A stretch of DNA of 64,000 bases from Treponema sp. (GCA_017940005.1 JAGAZO010000009.1:124001-188000); one strand, 5' to 3'. Counted from the stretch's first letter, positions 42,980 through 52,701 are shown. A program made the numbers and translations. Notes: a model not told the origin generated them from the sequence alone.

Positions 42980-44374
42980 ATGCCTGATAACAATTACCGT
43001 GAAATATGGCAAGAAGCCATGAATCAAATTCACGAAGAATATACTGCTTCTCAACAAGAATCGGAATTCAATCTGTGGTTCAATATGCAGTATGAATATG
43101 ATTCCAACAATACAATAACAGTTTCCACTCCTTCTGAATTTTTATGGCAAACAATGTTAAAAAAAGGAAATGTTGACAAAGTTATAAAAAAAATAAAATC
43201 GCTTACTGAACAAAAAAATATACAAATAGAACACATTGCAAAAAATACAACTATTGCAACACAATATTCAGATGATCTTTCACAAGAACAACACAAACAA
43301 CAAAAAGAAAATACTCAAAATCAAAAACAATATAAAAAACATCATCAGTTGCGCGATGACTTCAATTTTGATACGTTTGTTTCAGGAGATAATAACAGCT
43401 TTGCGTACAATGCTGCAATTGCAGTTGCAAAAGAACCTGGGAAAAAATTCAATCCTATTTTGCTATATGGCGGTGTAGGGCTTGGAAAAACACACCTCAT
43501 GCAGGCAATAGGAAACTACATCTATGAAAAGCGCGGTGAGCGGTATAAAATATGCTACACCTCTGCAGAAGCATTTACAAATGAATTCATGGCTTCTCTT
43601 TCTACCAAAACAACTGACAAATTTAAATCAAAATATCGAAATCTTAATGTACTACTCATTGATGACATTCATTTTTTGCAAAATAAACCGAGCACACAAG
43701 ACGAACTTTTTTATACATTCAATGAGTTACGCGACAAAAATTCACAAATGGTATTTACGTGTGACCGTCCTGTCACAGAATTAAAAAGTTTTGCAGATAG
43801 AATTCAAAGCCGTATCTCAAATGGTTTGTGTCTTGATTTACAACCGCCAAATTACGAGACCCGCCGTGCAATCTTATCAAAAAAACTCGAATTACTCAAA
43901 CAAACGCTTCCCGACGATGTGCTTGACTACATTGCTAAAAATATAGAAACAAATGTGCGTGATTTAGAATCTGCACTTACAAAAATGATTGGCTATGCAG
44001 AATTAATTCAAAAACCTCTTACAATTGAAATTGCTCAAGAACAATTGCGAGACATTTTTTCAAATCCTTCTGCAGGTAATATATCAATCGAAACAATTCA
44101 GAAAATTATAGCCGAAGAGTATAACATTTCCGTTTCAGAAATAAAGGGAAAAAAACGCGAGACAAAATACACCACTCCGCGTCAAATTGCAATGTATATT
44201 GCTCGTGAAATAACAGAATATTCTTTTACCGAAATTGGAAGCGAATTTGGTAATCGAGATCATTCCACAGTAATACATTCGTGTGACAAAATTGCACAAC
44301 AAGCAAAAATAGATTCAATCCTAAATGCACGTGTGCAATTATTAATAAAAGAAATTAAAGATTACAAAAAGTGA
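42980..44374 (+). CDS. dnaA: Chromosomal replication initiator DnaA
   Basis: The 464-residue protein has the N domain (EIWQEAMNQIHEEYT), a Gln/Asn/Lys-rich linker (residues 95-125), and the AAA+ core with Walker A LYGGVGLGKTHLMQ near 162 and Walker B VLLIDDIHFLQN near 224. The C-terminal DNA-binding signature GNRDHSTVIHSCDKI is near 424. It binds DnaA boxes and opens the origin. The -10 box lies seven bases before the ATG. DnaA-box-like sites follow in the dnaA-dnaN gap. Confidence 0.98.
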   Translation: MPDNNYREIWQEAMNQIHEEYTASQQESEFNLWFNMQYEYDSNNTITVSTPSEFLWQTMLKKGNVDKVIKKIKSLTEQKNIQIEHIAKNTTIATQYSDDLSQEQHKQQKENTQNQKQYKKHHQLRDDFNFDTFVSGDNNSFAYNAAIAVAKEPGKKFNPILLYGGVGLGKTHLMQAIGNYIYEKRGERYKICYTSAEAFTNEFMASLSTKTTDKFKSKYRNLNVLLIDDIHFLQNKPSTQDELFYTFNELRDKNSQMVFTCDRPVTELKSFADRIQSRISNGLCLDLQPPNYETRRAILSKKLELLKQTLPDDVLDYIAKNIETNVRDLESALTKMIGYAELIQKPLTIEIAQEQLRDIFSNPSAGNISIETIQKIIAEEYNISVSEIKGKKRETKYTTPRQIAMYIAREITEYSFTEIGSEFGNRDHSTVIHSCDKIAQQAKIDSILNARVQLLIKEIKDYKK

Positions 44375-44593
44375 ATAATATGATATAATACGGTGGATAA
44401 ATTGCGTATAACCTTATAAACGGTGGAAATGTGTACAAATAGTGGATTGCTGAACACATGTTATATACAATGGAACTTTTTGCATTGTAACAAAATAAAA
44501 CAGTTTTCCACAAAAAGCACATTGTTATTATTACTACTAAATTTTTATATAAATTTAGTTAAAATGAGAAATGTGAAAATAAAGGAGTCGATT
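44375..44593 (+). other. Likely replication origin region with DnaA-box-like sites
   Basis: Four boxes near consensus TTATCCACA lie in 120 bases: TTATCCACC (44392-44400, minus), ATTTCCACC (44422-44430, minus), CAATCCACT (44441-44449, minus) and TTTTCCACA (44504-44512, plus). The flanking sequence is A+T-rich. A TG-extended TATAAT near 44385 and AAAGGAG before dnaN serve dnaN expression. The dnaA-dnaN gap is a common place for oriC. Confidence 0.65.
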
Positions 44594-45697
44594 ATGAAAT
44601 TTTCTTTTGACAGAGATGCAATGGTTAAAGAGATTGCTATTGCACAAGAAATAATTACAAATAAAAGCCCTATTTCAATTCTTTCAAATATTTTGCTTAG
44701 TGCAGAAAGCAATACACTCACAATAAAAGCTTCTGATTCATCTGTTACATTTACGACAAAAATACCGGTCGATGTGCAAGAAGAAGGAAATACGACTGTC
44801 TACTGTGATAAATTTATGAGTATTCTTTCTTCTTCGCCAACAGGAGAAATTGAATTTTCACAAGAAGATGTAAAAGTAATTATCAAACCCACTGCAAAAA
44901 AAATACGTTTTCAACTTAAAAGCATTGCAAGTGACAAATTTCCTGTAATTAATAAAGCTGAAAATGTACCATTTTTTGAAGTGAGTGCAAAAGAAATAAA
45001 AGAAATGATTTCGCAGACGATTTTTGCGGTTTCTGAAGATGCAAATCGTTACTTTATGACAGGTGTCTATTTTACAAAAAAAGATGATACTCTTATTATG
45101 GTTGCAACAGATGGAAGAAGGCTTTCGTATGTAAGCAAAGAAATTGGACAAGGAGTAAAAGATTTTCCTCCTGCAATCGTTCCTGTAAAGATATTAAGTT
45201 GCATTCTTAAAAACGCAAGTGACGAAGGAAATATTTCAATTGCTGTTGTAGACAGACTAATCTATGTAAAATTTGGAAATTATGAATTTTCTTCGTCATT
45301 ACTTGAAGGACAATTTCCAAACTACCAAAAAGTTATTCCGGAGAAACAGCAATTCTCTTTCATGGTGAATAAAGCAGATTTAGATTCTGCACTTAAGCGA
45401 ACTACTATTTTAATTGATAAAAAAGTGAGTCGCCTTTTGTTCAGAATAGCGCCAGGTACACTTACGCTTATTTCTCCGGAAACAGATTTAGGCACAGCTG
45501 CAGAGGAAATTCCCTGTCGCTATGATGGTGATGAAGTAACAATCGCATTAAACTATCTGTATGTTGCGGAGCCTATTAGAGTTGTTGACACTGAAAATGT
45601 TGTGTTTGAATTCACGGAAGCGATGAAAGCTATAACAATGCGATCAGAGCCTGCTTCTGATTACTTTCACATCATTATGCCAATGAATTTAAACTGA
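44594..45697 (+). CDS. dnaN: DNA polymerase III beta sliding clamp
   Basis: From the ATG at 44594 (AAAGGAG upstream) the protein has 367 residues in three clamp domains: MKFSFDRDAMVKEIAIAQEI, FAVSEDANRYFMTGVYF with TDGRRLS near 175, and VVFEFTEAMKAITMRSEP at the end. The open frame extends upstream to 44423 but crosses the DnaA-box region without similarity. The stop overlaps the recF start (TGATG). Confidence 0.97.
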   Translation: MKFSFDRDAMVKEIAIAQEIITNKSPISILSNILLSAESNTLTIKASDSSVTFTTKIPVDVQEEGNTTVYCDKFMSILSSSPTGEIEFSQEDVKVIIKPTAKKIRFQLKSIASDKFPVINKAENVPFFEVSAKEIKEMISQTIFAVSEDANRYFMTGVYFTKKDDTLIMVATDGRRLSYVSKEIGQGVKDFPPAIVPVKILSCILKNASDEGNISIAVVDRLIYVKFGNYEFSSSLLEGQFPNYQKVIPEKQQFSFMVNKADLDSALKRTTILIDKKVSRLLFRIAPGTLTLISPETDLGTAAEEIPCRYDGDEVTIALNYLYVAEPIRVVDTENVVFEFTEAMKAITMRSEPASDYFHIIMPMNLN

Positions 45698-46809
45698 TGC
45701 CTTTTTTATCGCTAAAAACTATCAATTTTCGTAACCTTGAAAGCAATAAAATTGATAGTTCTGCAAAAGAAATTTTTTTTGTCGGCAAAAATGGGCAAGG
45801 AAAAACGAATCTTCTCGAAGCATTTTATTATACTGCATATGGTTCTTCATGGCGCACACATACAGATTCGCAAATTGTTAAAACAAACGAAAATAATTTT
45901 TCTGTGCATTGCTTGTATAAGCAACAAAATGAAAGCTTACAAAAGATTGATATTACATATGAGGCAAATGTAAAACGCATTGAAAAAAATGGAAAACGTG
46001 TTCAAGACAGAAAGGAATTGATAAACACAATTCCATGTGTGCTATTTTGCCATGACGACATGAAATTTGCAGTAGGTGAACCTGAATGGCGACGATTTTT
46101 TCTTGACCAATCACTTACAATGTTTAATCCGCTTTATATAGACGATATGCGCAATTATAAAAAGATATTAAAAAATCGTAATCAAGTGTTGAAAGAAAAA
46201 TCATATGAAATGCTTGATGTTTATGATATGCAGCTTGCACAGTGTGGGCTTGAAATACAAAAAAAAAGAAAAAATGTAGTGTTTCAGTTTAATCAAATTT
46301 TTGGAAAATTGTATGAAAATGTGTCAGGCATAAGTGATGTTATGATTTCTTATGCGCCGTCATGGAAAGAATTGCCTGATACAATAGGCACACGTTTTCC
46401 TAGTGTGGATGATATTGCAAGTCAACTTGCGAAAAATAGGGAACGCGATAAATTTTTGGAAACAACAATGAGTGGTCCGCACCGTGATAAAATCACTTTT
46501 ATGAGAGGTAATGAGCAATTTATTTTAACGGCGTCTACTGGGCAACAGCGCCTCGTAGCGCTTTTACTTCGTATAGCGCAGGCGGTGTATTATTCGCGTG
46601 TAACAGGTATAAAACCAGTTCTCCTTATGGATGATGTTCTGCTTGAGCTTGATCCAGAAAAACGTCAAAAAATTACGGCGCTGTTGCCCGAATACGATCA
46701 ACTTTTTTGTACGTTTTTAACGGAAGAACCGTATAAACGCTATATGCGTTCGACGACGCGCGTATATCAAATACGTAATGGAGCATGGAGCGAAGAACAA
46801 AATGAATAG
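45697..46809 (+). CDS. recF: DNA replication and repair protein RecF
   Basis: The 370-residue SMC-like ATPase has Walker A FVGKNGQGKTNLLEAFYY near 28, signature-like STGQQRLVALLLRIAQ near 282 and Walker B PVLLMDDVLLELD near 307. RecF loads RecA at gaps through RecO/RecR. It is co-translated with dnaN (TGATG) and overlaps the next gene by eight bases. Confidence 0.96.
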   Translation: MPFLSLKTINFRNLESNKIDSSAKEIFFVGKNGQGKTNLLEAFYYTAYGSSWRTHTDSQIVKTNENNFSVHCLYKQQNESLQKIDITYEANVKRIEKNGKRVQDRKELINTIPCVLFCHDDMKFAVGEPEWRRFFLDQSLTMFNPLYIDDMRNYKKILKNRNQVLKEKSYEMLDVYDMQLAQCGLEIQKKRKNVVFQFNQIFGKLYENVSGISDVMISYAPSWKELPDTIGTRFPSVDDIASQLAKNRERDKFLETTMSGPHRDKITFMRGNEQFILTASTGQQRLVALLLRIAQAVYYSRVTGIKPVLLMDDVLLELDPEKRQKITALLPEYDQLFCTFLTEEPYKRYMRSTTRVYQIRNGAWSEEQNE

Positions 46810-47371
46810 CGATGAGAATATTATTTCTGCTGCAGATATGATAGCGACAGTTTTTTCAAATATCGACAAAAATGATTTTGAACAAAGCAATAAGTTGTTC
46901 AATTCATGGAATTCTGTTGTAGGAAAAGTAAAGTCTCAAGAACGTGATTATGGAGCGCAGCTCATTGCACATACAACACCAGTTGACTTGAAAAACGATA
47001 TTTTATTTGTAGAAGCAGATCACTCAGGCTGGATTCAAATTTTGCAATTATATTCAAAATTTATTTTAAAAGGGTTGCGACTGAAAATTCCTGAATTGAA
47101 AATTTCGTCGCTCGCGTTTAGATTAAAAGGTAGCGATGCGCGGCTTTTTGAAAAAACATATGATGAGCAAATTGCCGAAGAACGCAGAAAGCTGGAAGAG
47201 TTAGCACATGAAGAGGATATAAATAGTAGCACTGTCATATCAAAAAAATTACAGAAGTCTCATATTGTGCAAGATAGTAAACAAGCACAGAAAAGAATAT
47301 TGCCGCCAGAACTTCTTAAAAAAATTGCAGAAATAAAAACGGCCGTTAACGAAAAAATAACGACACCTTGA
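46802..47371 (+). CDS. DciA-like protein (DUF721)
   Basis: From ATG 46802, overlapping the end of recF, the protein (189 residues) has the DUF721 domain (FNSWNSVVGKVKSQERDYGAQ...TPVDLKNDILFVEADHSGWIQILQLYSKFILKGL). DUF721/DciA proteins load the DnaB helicase in bacteria without DnaC; the position after recF is usual for spirochaetes. The C-terminal 90 residues are charged and poorly conserved. The track start at 46778 lies inside recF and is less likely. Confidence 0.85.
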   Translation: MNSDENIISAADMIATVFSNIDKNDFEQSNKLFNSWNSVVGKVKSQERDYGAQLIAHTTPVDLKNDILFVEADHSGWIQILQLYSKFILKGLRLKIPELKISSLAFRLKGSDARLFEKTYDEQIAEERRKLEELAHEEDINSSTVISKKLQKSHIVQDSKQAQKRILPPELLKKIAEIKTAVNEKITTP

Positions 47372-47397
47372 CCAATAAGAAAAAATAATGATATACT
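47368..47397 (+). promoter_or_regulatory. Promoter of the rpmH-rnpA-yidD-yidC operon
   Basis: TTGACC (47368-47373) and TATACT (47392-47397) are 18 bases apart, overlapping the end of the DUF721 gene, 67 bases before rpmH. Confidence 0.6.
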
Positions 47398-47463
47398 TGT
47401 TCATTCTGTTTTGATATCTATGACTTATGTTCAACACGTAAGTCAATTATATAGGAGTGTCTT

Positions 47464-47619
47464 ATGAAACGGACATATCAGCCCAGTAGAGTAAAAAGAA
47501 ATCGGAAACTTGGATTTAGGGCACGTATGGCTACAAGAGGTGGTCGCAAAATTCTTGCCCGCCGTCGTGCAAAGGGTCGTAAAAAGCTTACTGTTGCGGA
47601 CGAAAAAAAGAAGTATTGA
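47464..47619 (+). CDS. rpmH: Ribosomal protein bL34
   Basis: A 51-residue basic protein, [20 protein letters not shown] followed by [20 protein letters not shown], is the complete L34 sequence. TAGGAG lies before the ATG. It heads the conserved rpmH-rnpA-yidD-yidC operon. Confidence 0.98.
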   Translation: MKRTYQPSRVKRNRKLGFRARMATRGGRKILARRRAKGRKKLTVADEKKKY

Positions 47620-47639
47620 TATAATCAATATTTTTAGGG

Positions 47640-48002
47640 ATGGAGACAGAAACGCAAAAGACAGGTGGCTTTAAACGTGATGAGCATATAAGAAAAAATG
47701 CCGATTTTAAAAAACTGTTTAAAAGCGGAAAGAAGATTAGTATTTCCGGTGCAAAATTGTTTTATGCAGAAAACAGATTGGGAAAAAATCGAATAGGACT
47801 GCCGTTACCACGAGGATATGGTAATGCTGTGCAGAGAAATATGTCTAGACGGTATAGCCGTGAAGCCTATCGCTTATTAAAGACTCATTTGAATACGGGA
47901 TATGACATGCTTTTTTTATTGTATCCGGGAAAAGATTCTTTTTATGAGCGGCATGTTCAAATTCAGGCATTGTGTAAAAAGGCTGGTTTATTAAAAGAAT
48001 GA
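47640..48002 (+). CDS. rnpA: Ribonuclease P protein component
   Basis: The 120-residue basic protein has the RnpA pattern: [50 protein letters not shown] (the RNR motif region, here RNM) and DMLFLLYP. It binds the RNase P RNA in tRNA 5' processing. The stop overlaps the yidD start (ATGA). Confidence 0.95.
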   Translation: METETQKTGGFKRDEHIRKNADFKKLFKSGKKISISGAKLFYAENRLGKNRIGLPLPRGYGNAVQRNMSRRYSREAYRLLKTHLNTGYDMLFLLYPGKDSFYERHVQIQALCKKAGLLKE

Positions 48003-48220
48003 GAAAATTTTTTGTAAAAATTTTCTGTTTTTTCATACGTGCTTATCAGGTTTGTATTTCGCCATTATTTCCTTCATGTTGCAGATATACGCCTACGTGT
48101 TCTCAGTATGCACTGGAGGCAATAACAAAATACGGACCTTGTAAAGGGGTTTTTCTCGCAATTAAAAGGGTATTTCGTTGTCATCCGTTTCACGCGGGTG
48201 GATATGATCCTATTCCCTAA
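47999..48220 (+). CDS. yidD: Membrane protein insertion efficiency factor YidD
   Basis: The 73-residue protein has the YidD core [24 protein letters not shown] and the ending [13 protein letters not shown]. It is translationally coupled to rnpA and precedes yidC by 18 bases. Confidence 0.97.
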   Translation: MRKFFVKIFCFFIRAYQVCISPLFPSCCRYTPTCSQYALEAITKYGPCKGVFLAIKRVFRCHPFHAGGYDPIP

Positions 48221-48238
48221 TAACATGGAGTTTAACAA

Positions 48239-50032
48239 ATGGATAAAAATACTATTTGGGCAATAGCTCTTTCAACGCTTGTAATCGTGGTATTTATGTT
48301 TTTACAGACAACAGTCTTTGCGCCTCAACAGCCACTGCCAACAGAAGTAACTGAAAATACAGCTAAATTAGATACTGCAACATATATCTCTGAGAGTACA
48401 ACAGCAGCAAATCAACCTGCATTTATTGTCACATCTGACATTGAAGAAACAATCGACGAACAGACGATTACAATAACAACAGATAAAGTCAAAGCTGTTT
48501 TTACAAATAGAGGTGGCGATATCATAAGTTATGAATTGCTCGAACACATAGACACAGATACCGGGAACGGCGTTGAAATGGTCGATAACGTTACTGCGTT
48601 CAATCGTGCATGCGCTGTTTCTTTTGGCGATGCCAATAGCACAATAGTAGATGAATTGTTTTCAGTTGAACAACCTGATGAGAATACTGTGCTTTTTACT
48701 CGTCGGTTCGATACTTTTACATTTGGAAAAAGATATACATTTATACCAGGTGAATATCTATTCAAACTTGAAATTCTCGTACATAGCGATGCAGAGGCTA
48801 TTGCGCTCAACACAGACGGTGCTGCATATACATTGCGTACATCTCCACAAATAGGACCGCGTTTTGACCCAAAACGAAATAGATATGAAATGAGACAATT
48901 TATTTCGTTTAATGGAGAGAAGAAAAAAACGATAAATGTCGGTACAAAGCAATTCAAATCATATGAACGCGAATACATATGGGCAGGAATTGCAGGTAAG
49001 TATTTTGAAGAGCTTGTTGTGCCTGAAAATACAACGAATATGACAAGTGAACCGTATTATTCTTCGCAAGTAGAAAAGGGTGATTATGCAAATGCACAAG
49101 CATTTTTTGTGCGCAAACCGTTCTTTGGCACGGATATGAGCGACACATATTATTTGTATTTTGGACCGCGCAATGAAAAAGATTTACGCTCATATAATAC
49201 GAGTGAAAATAATGGATGGAATCTTTCGAATATTCGTCTTACAGAATCAATGCAAACAAGCGGTTGGCTAGGCTGGCTTGAAAATATCTTAAAGGTTATT
49301 CTCGAGCTTTTGTACAAAGTTGTGCATAATTGGGGCGTTGCTATCATTGTCATGACAATTTTATTAAAGCTTGCAATGTTTCCGCTTACGAAAAAGCAGT
49401 CAATGGGCACGTTGAAAATGCAAGCATTACAGCCGAGAATGACAGAAATTCAGGAACGATATAAGGACAATCCGCAGAAAATGCAGATGGAGATGAGTAA
49501 GCTATATAAAGAAAATAACTATAATCCAATGAGTGGCTGCTTGCCGATGGTTTTTCAATTTTTAATAATTTTTGCAATGTATAATTTGTTCAATAATTAT
49601 TTTGAATTTAGAGGAGCATCGTTTATTCCTGGCTGGATTTCCGATTTATCTGCGGGCGACAGCGTATATACATTCAAAAAAGACATACCGATTATCAGTA
49701 CATTTCTTGGAAATGCAATTCGTATTCTCCCTGTTATTTATCTTGCTTCTCAACTTTTTTACGGAAAAATAACAATGGTTGGAGGCACGGCTACAGGTTC
49801 AAATGCAGGACAAATGAAATTCATGATGTATGGAATGCCGCTCATGTTTTTCTTTATTTTCTATAATGCTCCGTCAGGACTTTTGCTTTATTGGACAGTG
49901 AGCAATCTTATTCAAATGGGACAACAGTTAATAATTAATAAATTTATGGCACAGAGAAAAACAGAGTTGGCAACACAACAAGACGAAAAATTCGTTAAGA
50001 ACAATAAAAAACGGCTTGCAAGGAGTAAATAA
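48239..50032 (+). CDS. yidC: Membrane protein insertase YidC
   Basis: The 597-residue protein has an N-terminal helix (IWAIALSTLVIVVFMFLQTTVF), a large periplasmic beta domain (residues 60-345) and five C-terminal helices. The core includes HNWGVAIIVMTILLKLAMFPL near 361 and SGCLPMVFQFLIIFAMYNLF near 434. This is the Gram-negative-type YidC, consistent with an outer-membrane bacterium. The charged end (NNKKRLARSK) contacts the ribosome. Confidence 0.97.
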   Translation: MDKNTIWAIALSTLVIVVFMFLQTTVFAPQQPLPTEVTENTAKLDTATYISESTTAANQPAFIVTSDIEETIDEQTITITTDKVKAVFTNRGGDIISYELLEHIDTDTGNGVEMVDNVTAFNRACAVSFGDANSTIVDELFSVEQPDENTVLFTRRFDTFTFGKRYTFIPGEYLFKLEILVHSDAEAIALNTDGAAYTLRTSPQIGPRFDPKRNRYEMRQFISFNGEKKKTINVGTKQFKSYEREYIWAGIAGKYFEELVVPENTTNMTSEPYYSSQVEKGDYANAQAFFVRKPFFGTDMSDTYYLYFGPRNEKDLRSYNTSENNGWNLSNIRLTESMQTSGWLGWLENILKVILELLYKVVHNWGVAIIVMTILLKLAMFPLTKKQSMGTLKMQALQPRMTEIQERYKDNPQKMQMEMSKLYKENNYNPMSGCLPMVFQFLIIFAMYNLFNNYFEFRGASFIPGWISDLSAGDSVYTFKKDIPIISTFLGNAIRILPVIYLASQLFYGKITMVGGTATGSNAGQMKFMMYGMPLMFFFIFYNAPSGLLLYWTVSNLIQMGQQLIINKFMAQRKTELATQQDEKFVKNNKKRLARSK

Positions 50033-50033
50033 T

Positions 50034-50735
50034 ATGATATATGAATATGAAGGGAAAACGGAAAAGGAAGCAATAGAAAAAGCGGCACTAGAACTTGGTC
50101 TTGAGCGAGATCAATTTGATGTAGAAATTCTTGAGGCACAAAAAAATTCTCTGTTTAAAAAAGGATATGTAAAAATTAGGGTAATGCCAGTAGATGCGCC
50201 GGATGCTTCCTATGTTGAACATGACAATAGAATGTATGAGAGCAACACTAGAATAGTTGCAGATCCGTTACCGCAAGATGAGTTTGAGAAAAAACTGCTT
50301 GAATTCATCGAGACCGTCATAGAAAAAATGGGTTACGAGGGAAAAACAGAGATTGTATTTCGCGAACCACAAAAAACAGGAATAAAACTTACTTCTCCTA
50401 ATTCGTCGATTTTAATCGGACGAAAAGGAAAAAATCTCGATGCACTTCAGTTGCTTGCAAATATTTACGCAGGCAGGCTCGGACATGAAGATATGCGAAT
50501 TATTCTTGACACGGAGAATTATCGTATTCGTCGTGAGGAGACGCTTGTGCGCCTAGCATATACAACAGCAGACAAAGTGCATATGTCACATAATTCAATT
50601 TTGCTCGAGCCAATGAATCCATTTGAGCGCCGCCTCATTCATACTACACTGAACGATATTCCTGATATTGACACAAAATCGGAAGGCGACGGACTATACA
50701 AACAGGTGCGCGTCTTGTATAAAGGCGTGCGCTGA
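50034..50735 (+). CDS. khpB: RNA-binding protein KhpB (Jag)
   Basis: From ATG 50034 (AGGAG upstream, two bases after yidC) the protein has a Jag N domain (IYEYEGKTEKEAIEKAALELGLERDQFDVEIL), a KH domain (SPNSSILIGRKGKNLDALQLL near 130) and an R3H domain (NYRIRREETLVRLAYTTADKV...MNPFERRLIHTTL). KhpB binds RNA and affects cell elongation and division in other bacteria. Confidence 0.93.
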   Translation: MIYEYEGKTEKEAIEKAALELGLERDQFDVEILEAQKNSLFKKGYVKIRVMPVDAPDASYVEHDNRMYESNTRIVADPLPQDEFEKKLLEFIETVIEKMGYEGKTEIVFREPQKTGIKLTSPNSSILIGRKGKNLDALQLLANIYAGRLGHEDMRIILDTENYRIRREETLVRLAYTTADKVHMSHNSILLEPMNPFERRLIHTTLNDIPDIDTKSEGDGLYKQVRVLYKGVR

Positions 50736-50767
50736 TTTTGAAGAATTCGGAGCAAGCGTTAAAATCG

Positions 50768-51586
50768 ATGAAGCAAATTTTTGCTGTGTATATAGCTTTG
50801 TTTATAGTTACAGCACCCGTTGTTTTGGCAGAAGAAGCACAGAAAAATGAGAGAAGCCAACTACGTACACTCGAAGAGCTTGTCGGAAAAGAAAACGCCA
50901 TAAAGTTGTGTGCAGAAGGCGTTATTGTTGATTTTCATACGGCGACAGCGTATGAATATGCGCTCGTACCGAAATCATTGTTTGCAGGGAATGCATTTCA
51001 AAATAGAGTATATGCACCAGAAGGATATATGGTGGAATGTCTCTATCTTGTAGATAAAAACGAGCTTGTTAAAAACAATGCGCGCAGTAGCACAGCAGAT
51101 ACATCCATTGATGTAGTATCGAAAATTGTGCGTTCAATTTCAAAGATGGAAGGCATGACGTACATTTCACCTATTTCTGGAGAAGAGCATATTTTATATA
51201 AGCGTATGTATACTATGGCGGGAAAAGATGATGATACGCCGGTGCCCGATAAAACTGACGGAAATGCAAATGGGCTCATCATATATATGTATCAGCATGA
51301 TAGGTTACTTGGAAGATGTAAATATCGAATATCGTATTATCAATCTGATGACGAAATCTACATGACATTCCTGAATTTAACAAATATAAATATTGGCTTT
51401 ATAAAAGCGGTAAAAGCGGAAAAGTTTTGCGCAAATATGATAATCGTCGATTGTGATGGACACTATCTTGTGTATATAGGCGGCGAGGCTGCACGCAAGC
51501 GTATTTCATTTATCAGCGACGGAATTAACAAAGCGTTCTACGCAAGACTTGATGCATTGTATTCATGGTTTGTGAAACAATTTTAA
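50768..51586 (+). CDS. Exported protein of unknown function (possibly DUF6675)
   Basis: From ATG 50768 the protein has a signal peptide (MKQIFAVYIALFIVTAPVVLA) and about 250 residues of mature sequence (TLEELVGKENAIKLCAEGVIVDFHTA...TYISPISGEEHILYKRMYTM...NLTNINIGFIKAVKAEKF). It resembles proteins I recall from treponemes annotated DUF6675, but without certainty. An in-frame TTG at 50738 is an alternative start. It lies between khpB and the cyclophilin-FKBP gene on the same strand, so it may be co-transcribed with envelope folding factors. Confidence 0.7.
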   Translation: MKQIFAVYIALFIVTAPVVLAEEAQKNERSQLRTLEELVGKENAIKLCAEGVIVDFHTATAYEYALVPKSLFAGNAFQNRVYAPEGYMVECLYLVDKNELVKNNARSSTADTSIDVVSKIVRSISKMEGMTYISPISGEEHILYKRMYTMAGKDDDTPVPDKTDGNANGLIIYMYQHDRLLGRCKYRISYYQSDDEIYMTFLNLTNINIGFIKAVKAEKFCANMIIVDCDGHYLVYIGGEAARKRISFISDGINKAFYARLDALYSWFVKQF

Positions 51587-51617
51587 GGCATACTAATAAC
51601 TAATAATAGGAGTCGAT

Positions 51618-52667
51618 ATGCGAAAATCAATTTTATTAATTTTATTTTGTTGTTTGACAACAGTATACGGAGGTTGCAGCCCTATGGAAAAAAGCATGAA
51701 AGCGATTGAAGGAAAAGATGGCGTGTTTGCGATTATGGAAACAACGCGTGGAAACATTGTACTCGAATTGTTTTATAAGGACACGCCGCTTACAGTGACG
51801 AATTTTGTAGGACTGGCAGAAGGTACGCTTGATGCGGCAAAAGGCAAACCGTTTTACGACGGGCTTACATTTCACCGCGTCATAAGTAAGGCGAATGGCG
51901 ACGACCAGGATTTTATGATTCAAGGCGGCGACCCGCAGGGAACTGGAGCAGGCGGACCTGGATACGCGTTTCCTGACGAAATTGTAGACAAATACACGTT
52001 TGCAGCAGGTGGCTTGCTTGCGATGGCAAACGCAGGCGCGAACACAAACGGTAGCCAGTTTTTCATTACGATTGTGCCTACAACGTGGCTCAACGGCAAG
52101 CACACGATTTTTGGCAAAGTGCTCGACGGTCAAGATATTGTGAACAAGCAAATAAAGCAAGGCGATGGTATTAAAAAAATTACGATTGTGCGGCACGGCT
52201 CGGACGCAGAGCAATTTACTGCAACGCAAGAAAATTTTGACGCACTCGTGATGGAAGCTGCAAAAGCGGCGGCAGCGCGCAAAGAAGCGCAGTTCGCAAA
52301 TCAAATTAAAACGATTGAAAAGAATTTTCCGAACTACGAAAAAGATGCGAACGGCATTTACTACAAGGTGCTGCAAAAGGGAAGCGGCAGCAAAACAGGG
52401 CGCGGCAAAAGCGTTGCTGTTGACTACAAAGGTTATCTTATTGACGGTTCTGTATTTGATTCTTCGGAAGGGCGCGCGCCGCTTTCGTTTACTACAGGCG
52501 CAGGTCAGATGATAAGCGGTTTTGACATCATGGTGCAAGACATGCAGCTCGGCGAAAAACGCACAATCGTTATTCCGCCTGATTTGGCATACGGCGAGCG
52601 CGGCTATCCTGGCGTCATACCAGAAAATGCGTATATCGCATTTGATATAACATTGCAGCAGAATTAA
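51618..52667 (+). CDS. Dual cyclophilin-FKBP peptidyl-prolyl isomerase lipoprotein
   Basis: The 349-residue protein has a signal (MRKSILLILFCCLTTVYGGC, Cys 20). A cyclophilin domain follows (VLELFYKDTPLTVTNFVGLAEG; FHRVI; DFMIQGGDPQGTG; LLAMANAGANTNGSQFFIT), then a helical linker (residues 195-235) and an FKBP domain (VAVDYKGYLIDGSVFDSSEG; MQLGEKRTIVIPPDLAYGERG). Fused cyclophilin-FKBP proteins are rare and known from a few bacteria including treponemes. Both active sites keep their main residues. It would catalyse proline isomerisation in the periplasm. GGAG precedes the ATG. Confidence 0.93.
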   Translation: MRKSILLILFCCLTTVYGGCSPMEKSMKAIEGKDGVFAIMETTRGNIVLELFYKDTPLTVTNFVGLAEGTLDAAKGKPFYDGLTFHRVISKANGDDQDFMIQGGDPQGTGAGGPGYAFPDEIVDKYTFAAGGLLAMANAGANTNGSQFFITIVPTTWLNGKHTIFGKVLDGQDIVNKQIKQGDGIKKITIVRHGSDAEQFTATQENFDALVMEAAKAAAARKEAQFANQIKTIEKNFPNYEKDANGIYYKVLQKGSGSKTGRGKSVAVDYKGYLIDGSVFDSSEGRAPLSFTTGAGQMISGFDIMVQDMQLGEKRTIVIPPDLAYGERGYPGVIPENAYIAFDITLQQN

Positions 52668-52701
52668 TGTAAGGAATAAAGTAAACACTTTTTATAGCAA
52701 T

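Noticed and set aside
44423-44593. N-terminal extension of dnaN
   Set aside because: It crosses the DnaA-box region and lacks similarity; AAAGGAG marks the ATG at 44594.
51642-52688. 348-residue leftward frame over the isomerase gene
   Set aside because: It is the mirror of a well-supported cyclophilin-FKBP gene and has low-complexity Cys/His/Arg composition.
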